DNA from: Sclerotinia nivalis | Taxonomy: Eukaryota; Ascomycota; Leotiomycetes; Helotiales; Sclerotiniaceae | Direction of reading: 5' to 3' | DNA length: 64,000 nt | Assembly (NCBI GenBank): GCA_029531795.1 | Contig: JAPEIS010000007.1 | Location: 1,426,001-1,490,000, forward strand | Part shown: positions 10,842 to 22,156 of the stretch, one piece after another | Numbering within the stretch: the stretch's first letter is position 1 | Layout of the letters: each line of letters begins with the position of its first letter | Notes under the pieces: generated by a model | Databases searched by the model: none | What the model was told of the DNA's origin: nothing | Seen by the model: only the letters and a program-made list of their open reading frames with translations | Made by a program: the position numbers and the translations under genes

Positions 10842-13094
10842 ATGTCTATCCCATCTGAACTGCGCATTCTTTGCCTACGTCTTACATCTACTCCTCCAAA
10901 AGATCTTCCGAATCTTACGCCTACTCTTGTTCAATATGTCCTTCAATGTCAGATTCCCCTCTCAAACCCTAGTGTGAATTCAGGGAAGCCGGATGCATCG
11001 CCGTCGGCAGTTTTGGTCCACAAATTAAAGACCCAATTGACAACGTTATTGAATGGCAAGAGCGCCGAGGGAAGATTCGCTGCTATCGTCTTGATCAAGG
11101 TCGTGGTCGAAGTTGGAGGTTGGGAGATTTTGCGCGACGCGGGGTCTTGGGTGCGAGGGTTGCTCTCGGTTCTTGGAGTACGTGTGAAGATTGTTTCTGC
11201 CATTTACCGGTACCATGTTTAAGTCGCATACTAATGACCATATTAGAAACCAGACTCAAGTGCTGCCAAAGAGCTGAGTATTGTAGCACTAACCAAGATC
11301 TATTGCATGACCCATCAATACCAAACTTTGGTCAGAGAAATCACCACGCCGACGTTGCCCACCTTTGTAACGTCTTGCTTGAATGTAATATCTCCTAAGA
11401 CATCGATGAATGTCCTGGATGTAAACCCATCATTAGTAGAGACAGTCTTCCGCTCGTTTGCCATGTTGCTGCCTCGTCATACTACCATCTTCCGCCCTTT
11501 CGCATCCCAGTTACGTGCTGCCACCAGACCATATTTAGCATCCACACTTTGTGATCGGTGTTTTGTTCCGTTATCGGTAAAAGAGAGTGCTCGTAAACTG
11601 GTGGTCGTTCTGCATCAGACAGTCGCGAAGAATGGTGGACGAGAGGAGTGGGGAAAGGCAGTTCGAGACCTTGTACAAGACATCCACATGACTGCCGACC
11701 AAGTCTTTCGAGCCGTTGTTGAAGACTGGGAATCGACCGCTGGATATATCGCTGAACCTGTAAATGTTAATGAAGAGCTCTCCGGTGGTGCGCGGACACC
11801 CGAGGATCTATCTCGTTGGATTGGTATTGACGCTGGCATCGAAAGATTGATAGGCTTACTCGAACTTCTGGATGAATATCTAAGAGGACCCACCCCTTCA
11901 GCTGTCACAATCCCGGTCGGATCTATTTTCGATTTCATCACCAGGATTTTGTCTATTTCTTTGCCCTCGCCCATGGACTCGAATTCCGGAAGTGTGAGGT
12001 TGCATCCTGCAATCGACCGTAATGAGAGAGATGGATTATGGACTGGCCTGCCAAAAGTTTTTGTTTCTGTATTGCATCTGATCAGCACCATGTCTGCCAC
12101 TTTAGAACAAGGTTTCGTTTCTCTGGCCCAAGGAAGTCTCGACTTGCTGATGTGGTCCTTCTCATCTGGGAGGAATCACCAAGATTTTCGTGCATCGACA
12201 TATTCTTTAGCCTGTAAAATTTTGCCGTTGGTCAGCCAAAGGTTAGATAAACCACGTGTCGCAAAGCTTGTTCCACTAATGCGAGCATGCTGTAAAGATC
12301 TGGAGACAAGTTATTCGGGCATCAGCAGCTCTGAAGCCAATAAGTCTCAACCCAAGGGTTCGTCAAGTCAGAATGCAGATACTTTACTTCACGGCTCCAT
12401 ATCCACGGTTGTCGTTGTCGATCCGAATGTCGTTGCAGCAGCCAGTTCTCTTTTACCTGTATTGTTGTCCGACCTTCCCCAGGGATATCTTGATATATCA
12501 ATGCGTTCTCAACTCGAACGTACAGCAATTCTCGGACGTAATAAAGAAGCAATGTTGGCAAGCATACTCAATCCATTTGTCGGAAAGAATGGAAAAGCGT
12601 TGTCGAGTATTCTTCCGCATATCACGAGGGCGTTTCCAAATGACGATACAGTGGAAATTCTCTTACGTCCCCGCATGCCGATTATACCTGCTGGAGGACA
12701 TAGCACTTCCACACTTGATGATCTTGCAGAAGACGATTCCGAAGACGATGTCATGGATAGCATAGACGATGACGCTGTCACGAGGCAAAGAGCAGATGTT
12801 GTTGACGTACCCAATTTTCAGTCGGCAGGTAACGGAGTGCTAAACCCATCAGAGGAAAAGTTCGATGTTGGACTAGGTACCAGTACCCAGCAGGGCTTGC
12901 CTAACCAATCTGGGTTTGAAGCATCTGCGCCGCTTTCGGTTATCCCTAGCGTTAGGTTTCCCAATTCTCAGTCATTAGCCACAACTACAACAAATGCTGA
13001 TACTGTCATGAGCTATGATGATGCTGAAGGGTCAGATTCGGATTCGGATGGTAGTGTGCATCTTACAATGCAGTTGGACTCGGATAGCGAATGA
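10842..13094 (+). CDS. RIX1: pre-rRNA-processing protein RIX1
   Basis: Rix1 (PELP1 family) joins Ipi1 and Ipi3 in the complex that recruits the Rea1/Mdn1 ATPase to pre-60S ribosomes in the nucleoplasm. The two exons are 10842-11177 and 11247-13094, separated by a 69-nt intron (GTACGT donor, TACTAAT branch, TTAG acceptor), giving 727 residues. The N-terminal helical-repeat domain carries the family hallmarks GRFAAIVLIK and, across the splice, KPDSSAAKEL...THQYQTLVREITTPTLP. The C-terminal 170 residues are acidic and disordered, with DDLAEDDSEDDVMDS-like clusters. These are common in nucleolar assembly factors. The ATG follows an A-rich leader and gives a good N-terminus. The gene is divergent from YPP1 at 1.05 kb. 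The length matches filamentous-fungal homologues, and nothing is broken. Confidence 0.88.
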
Positions 13095-15600
13095 ACACAT
13101 CAAACTTTCCTCGGGGACCAGACAATGCACTATTACCGAGCTACTTCGTCGCAAATTCATGCCTTTGATCAATTCCAGTCTCAGAGGTAGAAAAACGAAT
13201 AGCTTCAGGCTGTATCTTCTAAAATAATCTGTGGAATAATGGCACTTATGCAGTATATAGAACATCACAACAGCTACTTTTTACTGCATTTTACATATTT
13301 GAAAATCTTTCCTCCTAATAAATTGTCGTTTAGTCAAATGAAAACATTTTGTCCGCCATTAATATGTTCCGTCTCATGAATTTATTTCCCTGCCAAATGC
13401 ATCACGGGCTCTCTTCTCATCTAAACTAAAATGCATTAATTTCCAATTTTCCAATCAAAACTCAACAACATCCCATTTTTCCACCCTAAGAACACATAAT
13501 TCCCAATTAAGCTCTCTCAAATTCTGAAAAACACCCCCTCCTTCCATCCATCCATCCCAAAAAATGACGCCTTCACAAGCCCAAGACATCATATTCAAAA
13601 GATTACGGTTTCCTCATTTCTCTAAACTTTAATAGCAAGCTATATAGAGTGCTAGTTTGCTCGGAAGGCGCGCTTTACATAATATGTATCTTTCGAAGTG
13701 GCGAATTATTGTGAAGCTGGGAGATATGCGTTAGGTAGAGCTCAATTGGAGCAATAATTGAAACTTCTCTTTTTTGAATATAGGACTTTCGGGCTTTGGA
13801 TACTGGAATTTAGGGGTTTGTGTTGTAAATTGCTGTTAGAGGCGCTATGTATGTTCTATGTATGTCCTATGCATTTTCAGAATCATGGGGAATTAGGACG
13901 GAGATTTATATGAATTCAGCTTTCAGAGACTTGGGATGTTGAAGCTATGCTGTTAATTTTGGTCGATATCACTGTAAATCCGAGATAATTTTCAAAGCAT
14001 TGCGGTGCTGTGCCAAATGCCACTTCCCAGATGATACTTCACATAAATGCCATGTTGTAATTATTGATTAGATTTTGAAATTCGTGTTGTAGAATAAATA
14101 GTAAGTTGTGATTTCTTGAAACCCGACAGAAAAATTGTTTCTCGAGTCGATGCTATTGACCGAAAGTCCTTATCGATCTTGGGCTCTAGCATCGAAGTTG
14201 TTGATACTCGTCGCAGTAATTGACTGCGGGCTGTTTGGTAGTTATTAGATTGATACGTTGAATACTGCAAATCCGTTAGGTTCTGTGATTGATTTTCCCA
14301 TCCAAATCTATTAGTAGATAGGATCCTTCTATTATACCGCGGTCATCTATGATGCCCGTCCTGTATAAAATTTTCGTGGTTGTGTGTTTATGGCCATAGA
14401 AGATACTGGCAACGTTCTCACGTGCATTGATGTTCTATGTTTCGACGAGCTGGTATACACTGAAATGTCTGCAATTGAGCGCTGTGTTCTGATAGATATA
14501 ATTTTATAAACCAGTATGTATTGATGATTGTAGGTTGCCTCGTGTCTCTCGTTGTCCGGTTATTGTCGCGATATTTCGTCTATCTCATCTCCTTTCCTTG
14601 TGATCTTGAGCAATGGTGTCAGCTTCTTTATTCGGTCGTGGTAATATGCTGGACATCATTTGCATTGCTCTTTTTGTAATCATAATTCGCAGGTACTTCT
14701 TGATCCTAGTTATGCAACTAATCGTCTCGACATGTCGTTTGATTCGTCTCACTTCTCTCATATTGTTGTGATCGTGATTCAAGGGTGCCGTCTGAGCTTT
14801 GTCATCAAGTTAACCATGGCAATGTGCTTCATATCGTCTGCATTATACCGTTGTGTAACCATGTTCGCAGTTGTTCTTAAGCCTAATTATACAACTAATC
14901 ATCGCAAGATGTTGTGCAGTTCACCTCTTTGTTCTGTTTGTGGTTCGTAGGTAGGCAGGTTCTGAGTATCACCATATTTTAATGTAACCGTTGTAGTTTT
15001 CCGCATGTTGCATTGCTTTTGTATAATGACTCTTGCACGATCTATAAATATCCCTTTAGCCTAATCATTCCATTGACCATCACGATATGTTGTGCTGCAT
15101 ATAACATCTCATCACGATCGTGGTTCGTAGGTATGGTAGGCATCGCAGGTACCGTTGATGGGAGATCGTTCGAGGCTCGTACGGAGGGCTTTAGGTGTTA
15201 CCGCTAGTTGGTATCAGCTTTACAGACTCTCAAAAGAGGAACTAGGCTCTCAAAGGGCACCACTCACACCCTTTACCATCACTATCCCCCCATATCACTC
15301 CACCGCCTTGCTCCTAGGTTTCACGTGGTGACTGATCTTCAGCAATGATGAGGGCTAGCACATACCGATACTAGACTCCTACTATAGCCCAATTTTGTAA
15401 TACATCATTCATCCCTATTCCACAGTGTGCGATCTCGCTTGCCAACAGGCCGGTGTCTTGCTAACGTTAATACACTTTCTTCTGTGCCAATTGTATGATA
15501 AGAAAAACTTACTTACTCTTGTGAGTAACCTATTCAAGTGAAGTATATAGAGTTTATCAGTATTTGACTTGTATAGTATATTTGATGGTGTGAAGCTTAT
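13095..15600. other. gene-free stretch after RIX1
   Basis: I find no gene here. The first 250 bases are presumed RIX1 3' UTR. A C-rich segment with TCCATCCATCC lies near 13540. From about 14500 to 15160 a degenerate tandem repeat occurs (separate entry). The open frames in this stretch are short and lie partly inside that repeat. Confidence 0.5.
14643..15150 (+). repeat. degenerate tandem repeat, unit about 170 bp
   Basis: Three diverged copies can be aligned by eye at about 14643-14790, 14830-14965 and 15005-15150. Shared landmarks are GCATT(g/a)...TGTAA at the start, a CCTAATTATACAACTAATC-like middle, and TGTTGTGC...TGGTTCGTAGGTA near the end. A still weaker copy may precede them near 14510-14640. 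The copies contain no domain and share no open frame. Confidence 0.5.
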
Positions 15601-15611
15601 TTTCTTCGCAC

Positions 15612-16873
15612 ATATATATAAGGAAAGAATTTCCCAGTGATTTCAATTTTCTTCTCCTTTCGTACACAAAATTCTGAATAACCGTGAATCAAAGATTTTA
15701 CATTTTTTTTACAGTCATCTCTTCGATTTCACAACTTCAAAATACGTACAAATTACTCCATATCAACATTCGAATAAAAACGACACTCTTCCCCTACTCA
15801 CCTCGCCATTCCCGATTTCACCCATTCCGCCAACCCCCCCCGCCTCGCCAATTCGACTTATCCCACGACATTTGCTGAACATTTCCCTTCAGCTTAATAC
15901 GACAATTCCCCGCCCTCTCACCGGATCCAAAAGAACTTCGTTATAATTTGTAAAGGTACGGCATATACTCCTCGCTTCGCTCCTGCCAAGTCTACGCACA
16001 CTTCACTGCATTCACTTTGCATAACGTACACATCGTAATTTGGCTCCTTGACATATCTCAATTGCTTTAATTAGTTTAACGCACTGTGCTTTCATCGCTT
16101 TGGTTGGCTTAGATTGCTTTGGGAGATCTAGTTGCTCAAAACTTAGCTTACCTTACTTAATTGACCCCGTTTGATCATTTGAGGCACCCGAAGAAGTTCT
16201 CTGGGGAAATCTCCAGCTTGAAGATTACTTGAGAATATCCCAACGACGTCATTCACATTAGTTCATCATTAGGATCCTTGGGGTTCACGTGGCAACACGT
16301 GATTGTGAGATGTTTGCGCTAGTTTCTAGTCTAGTCTCTAGTGCCAGTTCCACATGACTTTATAAGTTTCTGTAGAGTCATCTGATCATAGTTTAGTTGC
16401 TCCTTAGACTTGCTTGGCATTTGGTATCGTTGTTAAGATGTTGTGTTGTCTTTATATAATGTTGATAGTTCGACTTGTGCTTCAGGGGGGTCGTACACAT
16501 TACGCGAGTTGGGTTTGTGTTTGTGTTACTGTTATGTATGCCTGATGCTTCAGGCTTTAGTCTTAAGGCCTAATGTCATTAGACGAACAACTCCTGAGGA
16601 AGAGAGCAATTAAAATGTTAAAGGGTATACTTGTTGTGTGGATGGAGGGATCAGTGTATTGGGGGTGAAATAAATGTATCTGTGCTTGTATTGTGTTTGT
16701 ATCATGTCGGCACAGTAGTTCTATTGCATCATGCTTTGCTGTCATAATTGAATGTTTAAACTCAAACGGAACATTTCCTTTCTTTTTTGAACTTCCCTTT
16801 GCAATTGATTTCCAGATATCTAGATTTTTTTTAATATACAATCCTTATTTGGACACTGGCTAACAAGAAATAG
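15612..16873 (+). promoter_or_regulatory. probable promoter, 5' UTR and leader intron of the HHCC-motif gene
   Basis: TATATATAAGG at 15612 is followed by a C/T/A-rich leader-like segment to about 15955, where AAAGGTACGG could act as a splice donor. The sequence just before the ATG at 16874 reads GCTAACAAGAAATAG, a branch point plus acceptor ending exactly at the start codon. I therefore infer an untranslated first exon and a leader intron of roughly 0.9 kb. The acceptor is visible; the donor choice is a guess. Confidence 0.4.
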
Positions 16874-17812
16874 ATGGTTGGCAGATTTTACACTCCAGAA
16901 GAGATTCTTGCTCGAGAGCAAAACTTTCGTGATTTCCTCGAAGGGATCAACTTTCGCATCCCAGGGGAATCCTACTTTACACTTGACACATTCAAGAATG
17001 AATGTGTCGCCGCTTATGCGGAAAATAAAAAGTGTTCTGACCCGGAATCCTACACTCCTTCGAGGGCACGAATAGAAAGAATCGCCCATGACAAAAGGAA
17101 GCTCGACAACGACCCTGACGCTTTCCTAGGAAAGCCAGAAAGCTTCCCTGGACCATTATCCATGTGGAAACACAAGGTACGCCGTAACTACCTTGTTGAC
17201 GGTCAAACCGTCATGGTGAAGTCCGGAGCCAAAAGTTGGGTCGTGTTGACTCCATTCGAAGAATCTTTCGCGCTGTTCTCCGAATGTCATTCGAAAGAGA
17301 CATTCGGCGAACATCACGGCAGAGATACTACGTATGAAGCCACATCCGCCAACGGAAAAAGGAGTGGGCTCCCAAAGAACTTTGTCATGAGGTTGATTGG
17401 ATGCTGTAACGTTTGCGGAAAACGAGCTGCAGTATCGAGGAAACGAGGACGGGAGGTTGACGGAGACGCTGAGGAAGGTTCAGCAAAAAGGAAAGCTGAA
17501 CCACAACCAGATGCATATGCTCCGTTAGCCCCTGCTCCGCTCGCCCTCGCTACGTTTGACCCGGCTACGTTTGACCCGGCTCCATTCGACCCGGCTCTGT
17601 TCTTTCCGGCTCTATTCGCTCCGGCTTCGTTTGCTCCGGCTCCGTTCGTCCCGGCTCCGTTTGTCCCGGCCCCTTTTGCCCCCGCCACTTTCGCCCCCGC
17701 TTCGATCTCCGCCGCCTCTCATCCCACGATTCCTCCTGCCGTCCCGCCCGCCACTTCAGTTGGCTCCTCATCCGCTGCCGCCTCATCTCCTGTTCTCTCC
17801 GGCCTGTCTTAG
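16874..17812 (+). CDS. orphan protein with an integrase-type HHCC zinc-binding motif
   Basis: A 312-residue single coding exon. Residues 139-181 form an H2C2 motif of the kind found at the N-terminus of retroviral-type integrases: H139, H147/H148 in HHGRDTTY, then GLPKNFV, then C178-x2-C181. The preceding 130 residues are well mixed and look folded, with a conserved-looking WKHKVRRNYLVDGQ and WVVLTPFEE. Residues 184-210 are very basic and could be a nuclear signal. From about 215 to 277 the chain repeats a five-residue unit of the form (F/S)xPAx. A Ser/Ala/Pro tail follows. There is no protease, RT or integrase core next to it in frame, and its base composition is unlike the AT-rich retroelements downstream. 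It resembles a domesticated transposon-derived protein, but its role is unknown. Confidence 0.75.
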   Translation: MVGRFYTPEEILAREQNFRDFLEGINFRIPGESYFTLDTFKNECVAAYAENKKCSDPESYTPSRARIERIAHDKRKLDNDPDAFLGKPESFPGPLSMWKHKVRRNYLVDGQTVMVKSGAKSWVVLTPFEESFALFSECHSKETFGEHHGRDTTYEATSANGKRSGLPKNFVMRLIGCCNVCGKRAAVSRKRGREVDGDAEEGSAKRKAEPQPDAYAPLAPAPLALATFDPATFDPAPFDPALFFPALFAPASFAPAPFVPAPFVPAPFAPATFAPASISAASHPTIPPAVPPATSVGSSSAAASSPVLSGLS

Positions 17813-17878
17813 GATGGAGCTTTCATGTATCAGCAGCTCAGCGCTTTTTTAGAAGCGAACAAATAATCATTCGGTTAG

Positions 17879-18086
17879 TGTCGGGATCATAGTCATATGA
17901 TCATGAACCGTAGTTAAATCATATGATCGTATTAGATCATGTGATCATAAGGGACTGTACAAGCTTCTTCAAATATATATTTAAGGAGCTCGTTCTTTCA
18001 ATATAGATAGTAACAATTAAGAATCAAGTTTTATCAAATAGACTAAAGTACTTTACACTTTGAATCTTACCATTTCGATATCAATA
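17879..18086 (+). repeat. 5' LTR of the copia element
   Basis: It starts TGTCGGGATC and ends CGATATCAATA, and aligns without gaps to 29806-30013. Positions that differ are mostly C or G here and T or A in the 3' copy. The leading half contains repeated ATATGATC-type palindromic motifs, and a TATATATTTAAGGAG stretch could be the internal TATA. Confidence 0.92.
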
Positions 18087-19403
18087 CTAATTAGTGATAT
18101 TACAAATTAGGGGACTTGAATATCTTTAAGGAATACCGTTTTCCTGAAGGATCTTTTGAAAACCAGTTGAATCAATTTGAAGAGATATCAATTTCCAAAC
18201 AAGTAGATATTGTTTCTACTTAGATATCAAGAATACTGTTTTCTTGTTTTGCTAAGATATTGATATGCTAATAAATTAATTCTGAATATCGTTTTCAGAA
18301 GAAAACTCAAGGGAATTCGATTATTACTGTAATAGTTAGATTCCTGTATTTATTATATATTTTGTATATGAATTGCAATACAAATATACTCTTTTTCTTT
18401 CTTTTGAAATATATTCTTTCAAGAATTTATAAATCAACAAACAATTTAAACAATATACTTTTCTATTCCATTTCTTTATTCCTTTCAAAAATATATCATT
18501 TACGAATTCGAAAATAATAGCAATATATCTAGAAAGACCTCTATTATGGATATGCTAAATTTATTATTTGATAGTTATGATTATTCTGTTGCAAAGAAGA
18601 AATTCAGAAATTGGATTGTTGTAAGAAAGGATGAATACGGAAATATTGAAATCATTAACGATTATATTATATTCAAATATTTTTAATATGATAAAGAACA
18701 GATTATCGATCACGATTTTACAGAAATCCTATAGGACGATTTCGGAAACTTCAAATTAAAGCATTTCAGTGTTGTCGATAAAACAGAACTTCAAAAATTC
18801 AGGAAAGTTCTATGTATTAATGGAGTATTCGTATTGAAAAACAATATAGAACCCAATCAAGCATTTTATATTGCTATGAGGATAAGAGATTATATTCTAT
18901 AGATAGAACAATAGATCAAAGAACATCTAAAAGATAATAGTATTCTATTATCTAAATTTCGATTAGAAGAATGCCTATACCAGATCTGTGACGATGGTCT
19001 TAATTCAAGGCATGATAGAATGAATCAATTAATCTATACTAGAGAATAACAAACTACCGTACCAAATACAATAGAGTTGAGCCTTTTATGGTCCCCTCGG
19101 AGGGGACCAAAGCCCTAAGCGAATACAGGGTGAAATAAATGAAATAATAACCTGAGGCATTTTGGTCCCTTCGGAGGGGACCAAAAGCCGAAAGAATGGC
19201 CTAAGGCATTTATGGCATAATAGAATAACAGACTCGTCACAAGATCGCTACAGATTACAATCGAAATACTAAAGAAGATCCACTTTCAAAAATATCTTAA
19301 TAAGAAAAAGAAAAAGAAGAAGAAGGAGATGATTCAAACAAATAATCCGATATCGATAATAACAAAAACAAAAAGAAAGAAAGAAAAATAGAAAATAATT
19401 ATC
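18087..19403 (+). pseudogene. copia 5' interior with gag-like remnant
   Basis: The first part (18087-18530) is non-coding and AT-rich. From about 18546 a broken gag-like frame is readable in pieces, with stops within every 50 or so codons; no motif is firm. Two GC-rich hairpins (19090-19186) interrupt it, followed by an A-rich purine tract up to the point where the gypsy element inserted (TTATC at 19399-19403). The assignment to gag rests on position only. Confidence 0.5.
19090..19186. repeat. pair of GGTCCC...GGGACC hairpins in a duplicated segment
   Basis: GGTCCCCT-CGG-AGGGGACC at 19090-19108 and TTTTGGTCCCTT-CGG-AGGGGACCAAAA at 19160-19186 are near-perfect palindromes with CGG loops. Their flanks are also similar (GAGCCTTTTATGG and GAGGCATTTTGG before; CCAAAGCC and CCAAAAGCC after), so a unit of about 70 bp is duplicated. 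They remain GC-rich inside very AT-rich sequence. Confidence 0.8.
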
Positions 19404-19640
19404 TGTCACGGGGTCAGGGCCGGGCCACTGGACCGGCCCCTTTAGTAGGCTCCATCTGTCCGATCCAGCATCGAGCGGGGCACGCTCGGTGATCGTACTC
19501 TGTAAGAGCGCTAGGGCTCGGAGCTCTAGTATATACAAATGTATTTAAAGGAAACGTTCCTTTTGTAGAAATGTAGCTCTTCGAGCTACATTTTATCAAT
19601 AAAAGTGATTTCTGTTATTCTGTTTGTTGCCTTTGTGATA
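19404..19640 (+). repeat. 5' LTR of the gypsy element
   Basis: It begins TGTCACGGGGTC and ends CTTTGTGATA. It includes GTAGCTCTTCGAGCTAC, a perfect hairpin near the end, and AATAAA just after it as a possible polyadenylation signal. It is markedly more GC-rich than the 3' copy. Confidence 0.92.
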
Positions 19641-20830
19641 CTACGTAGTTCTCTTCTATTTGTGCCAACATTTCTACGATGTTGTTCTGTTCATACCCGT
19701 CTAGCTAGCCCGGCTCCCCTGAAGAATTCGTTACCGTTGTAACTAGTAATATTACGATCTGATATTGTTATCTCATCTCTCTTTACGAATTCAGTATAAG
19801 AATGGAAACAGAAGTGATTGATTTGCAATCCGCAGTTCAAAAGTTTATTCTCGATCTGCAAATCGAGAAAACTGTATTTATATGATAGAAAGAAGAGAAC
19901 GATAGGTTGATTACCTATCTGATTCAACTCCATCCTGTCCCTGTTGCTCCGTCTGTTTTAACCCCTACCGATCTAATCGACCTTTCGCTTTTGATTCCTA
20001 TTACAATCCTAACTGTTGTTTCTGTTCTGTCGAAACTTCAATTGAGTGAGAAGGTATCTGATTCTGTATCGTTTGATGGAACGAAAATCGATCTTGATTG
20101 ATTTGTCGATCAAATACAGAATAAAATGTATACCAATTCCAACCGCTTCATTTTCCTGTATTTCTGTTTGACTTATGTAATTGGAAGATTAATTAGACCT
20201 ACTACTATGTAAATTCGATTGTATAATATTAAGGGACAATTTGTTAAACTTGCGGATTATGAAGATCTATTGCAAATACTGGAAAGAGTTTATAGAAATC
20301 AAAACAAACAAACCGAGATCTGGAAATTCCTAATCAATCTAAAACAAAGGAATCAATTGTTCTATATCTTTTATACTGAATTTTAAAGATTAGTATTGGA
20401 AGTCGGGATGATTGATAACAACAGTATTCTAGTTATTCTGTTAAAACAAATTCTATCGAGTAAACTGAAGAACCAGATTGTTATTGTTGAGCCTTTTACA
20501 GATAGTGTTGATGTATTCGTTGCTTTTGTATAGACATTGAAGAATCGCTATCTGTACCTGATAAAACCGATCGACTTCGGTTGTAGCTCAATCGTTTCGT
20601 TACTTTGTATTACTATTCAAAACTTGAATCTTATTAACTGTATTCCCGCTCCATCCCCGAATCCTATTATCCGATCTACTGCTCCTGCTACGATTATGTC
20701 TGCTAAAGATCCAATAGATCTCAATTCCCAAAGATATACTAATAAATGCAAACAAAAGGAATGCTTTCGTTATAAATCTGCCGATCATCGTGTGAAAGAT
20801 TGTCTATTCCTAAATAATCGTTCTATATAA
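19641..20830 (+). pseudogene. gypsy gag remnant with damaged zinc knuckle
   Basis: Gag binds and packages the element RNA. Pieces of the frame are readable from about 19800 to 20828. The clearest landmark is the C-terminal CCHC knuckle at 20762-20803, which reads C-F-R-Y-K-S-A-D-H-R-V-K-D-C. The second Cys of the CX2CX4HX4C pattern is replaced by Tyr (TAT at 20771-20773), a G-to-A change if it was TGT. Several TAG and TAA codons interrupt the frame. The remnant cannot make a working capsid protein. Confidence 0.75.
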
Positions 20831-20898
20831 GCTAGAGCTAACTTTATCAGTCTTATTCCGTCATTTTCTGTTTCGTTCTTTGTTTAGATTCAATTATA

Positions 20899-21943
20899 TG
20901 TTATGTTACTATACAATTTGTCCCTTTTCGGCTTTCCGAATTCGGGAAACGGAGTCTGTTTGGTATAAGTCGTTATCAGACGAAAGCTTTGTGTATATTA
21001 CGTTTGTTTATTGTTGCAATTCGAGGTTTATCTTTCGCTGAAGAAATAAGCAATCGAGCAAACCTAATGATATTGTTTGTTATTGTTCTATCGATATCTA
21101 ATCGATCTTATTTTATTTATACTATGATAGATAATGGATACGAAGAATATACTTTCGCAGATCGAATTTGGGTTGAAACTATCAAACTCTTAATATATAA
21201 ATTATCTATCCTGTTCGAAGTTATTAGATTCGATGGGAAAATACTGTTTAAAAACCAAATAGATCATTATATTCTCGCTAATCTGCAAATCAACGATTAC
21301 TACGAAAAGAGATCAAAAATTTATATTATTAAATTAGTTCATTATTCGATTATCCTGGGATTAGTATGGTTAAAGAAGTACAATTCCTATATCAAATTCG
21401 CATTTAATACATTTCGATTCGATAATAAGTTCTATCGAAAATTCTGTAATACATTGTTGCAACTATCTTATATAAAAACATTGCAAAACATTCCGGAGAA
21501 AACCCGCCTGATATATCTACCTTTCTGCCTGGATATCCTTCAAAGCAAAAACATCGTATCTATATCAATGAAAGCCTATACAACATACACTCGCCATAAT
21601 TATAAGATATTCCAGATTACTATAGACCTAATTGATGATATCCTATTCCAAAGAAAAGACTCTATCTCATCTGATCTGCCTAAGGAATTCCGATCCTGGA
21701 TTGATATATTCTTCCTGCGAAACACCGACAAACTGCTCCCATATCGATTGTACGATTACGATATCTGTTTGAAAAAGGAAGCCAAATTACCATTTGGAGC
21801 TCTTTATTCTATATTCCGAAACGAACTTACTACTCTGAAAAACTGGCTATCCAAGAACCTTCAAAAAAGGTTTATCCGTCTGAATTCGTTTGCTTCGGCT
21901 TCGCTTATTCTGTTTATCAAGAAACCCAATGAAAGATTACAAT
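20899..21943 (+). pseudogene. gypsy pol, protease and first part of reverse transcriptase
   Basis: The longest open piece is 20989-21969. Near 21121 an aspartic-protease motif of the D-S/T-G type appears as D-N-G (TMIDNGYEEYTF). Around 21700-21840 the RT fingers region is recognisable (FLRNTDKLLPYRLYDYDI, then a TTLKNWL segment). The piece breaks off in the KKPNERL motif where the solo LTR has inserted at 21944; the same motif resumes at 22157. It keeps a long open frame by chance or relatively weak decay. Confidence 0.75.
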
Positions 21944-22156
21944 TATCACGGAGGCAGCAGACAGGATAACAGAAATCACTTTTATTGATAAGACGTAGCT
22001 CGAAGAGCTACGTTTCTATAGAAGGAACGGTTCCTTAAACACATTTATGTGTAGCGCTAGCCCCGACCGGGGCTAGCCTACACTTATCCGAGGTCCGACT
22101 CCTACGGGTCGGAACCCGAGCGGTCTCCGTATACCATATACGGGGACCCCGTGACA
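21944..22156 (-). mobile_element. solo LTR, inverted, inside the gypsy RT
   Basis: On the minus strand it reads TGTCACGGGGTCCC... to ...CTCCGTGATA, 213 bp. ACAAT is duplicated at 21939-21943 and 22157-22161, so it came by its own insertion and later lost its interior by LTR-LTR recombination. From the TTTAAGGAA block to the end it matches the host element's LTR. The upstream part (U3) is different and GC-rich, with a GGCTAGCCCCGACCGGGGCTAGCC palindrome on the plus strand. It shows the least C-to-T damage of the LTRs here. Confidence 0.9.

Noticed and set aside
20989..21969. A 326-codon open frame as a stand-alone gene
   Set aside because: Its content is gypsy protease/RT and its last codons run into the inserted solo LTR.
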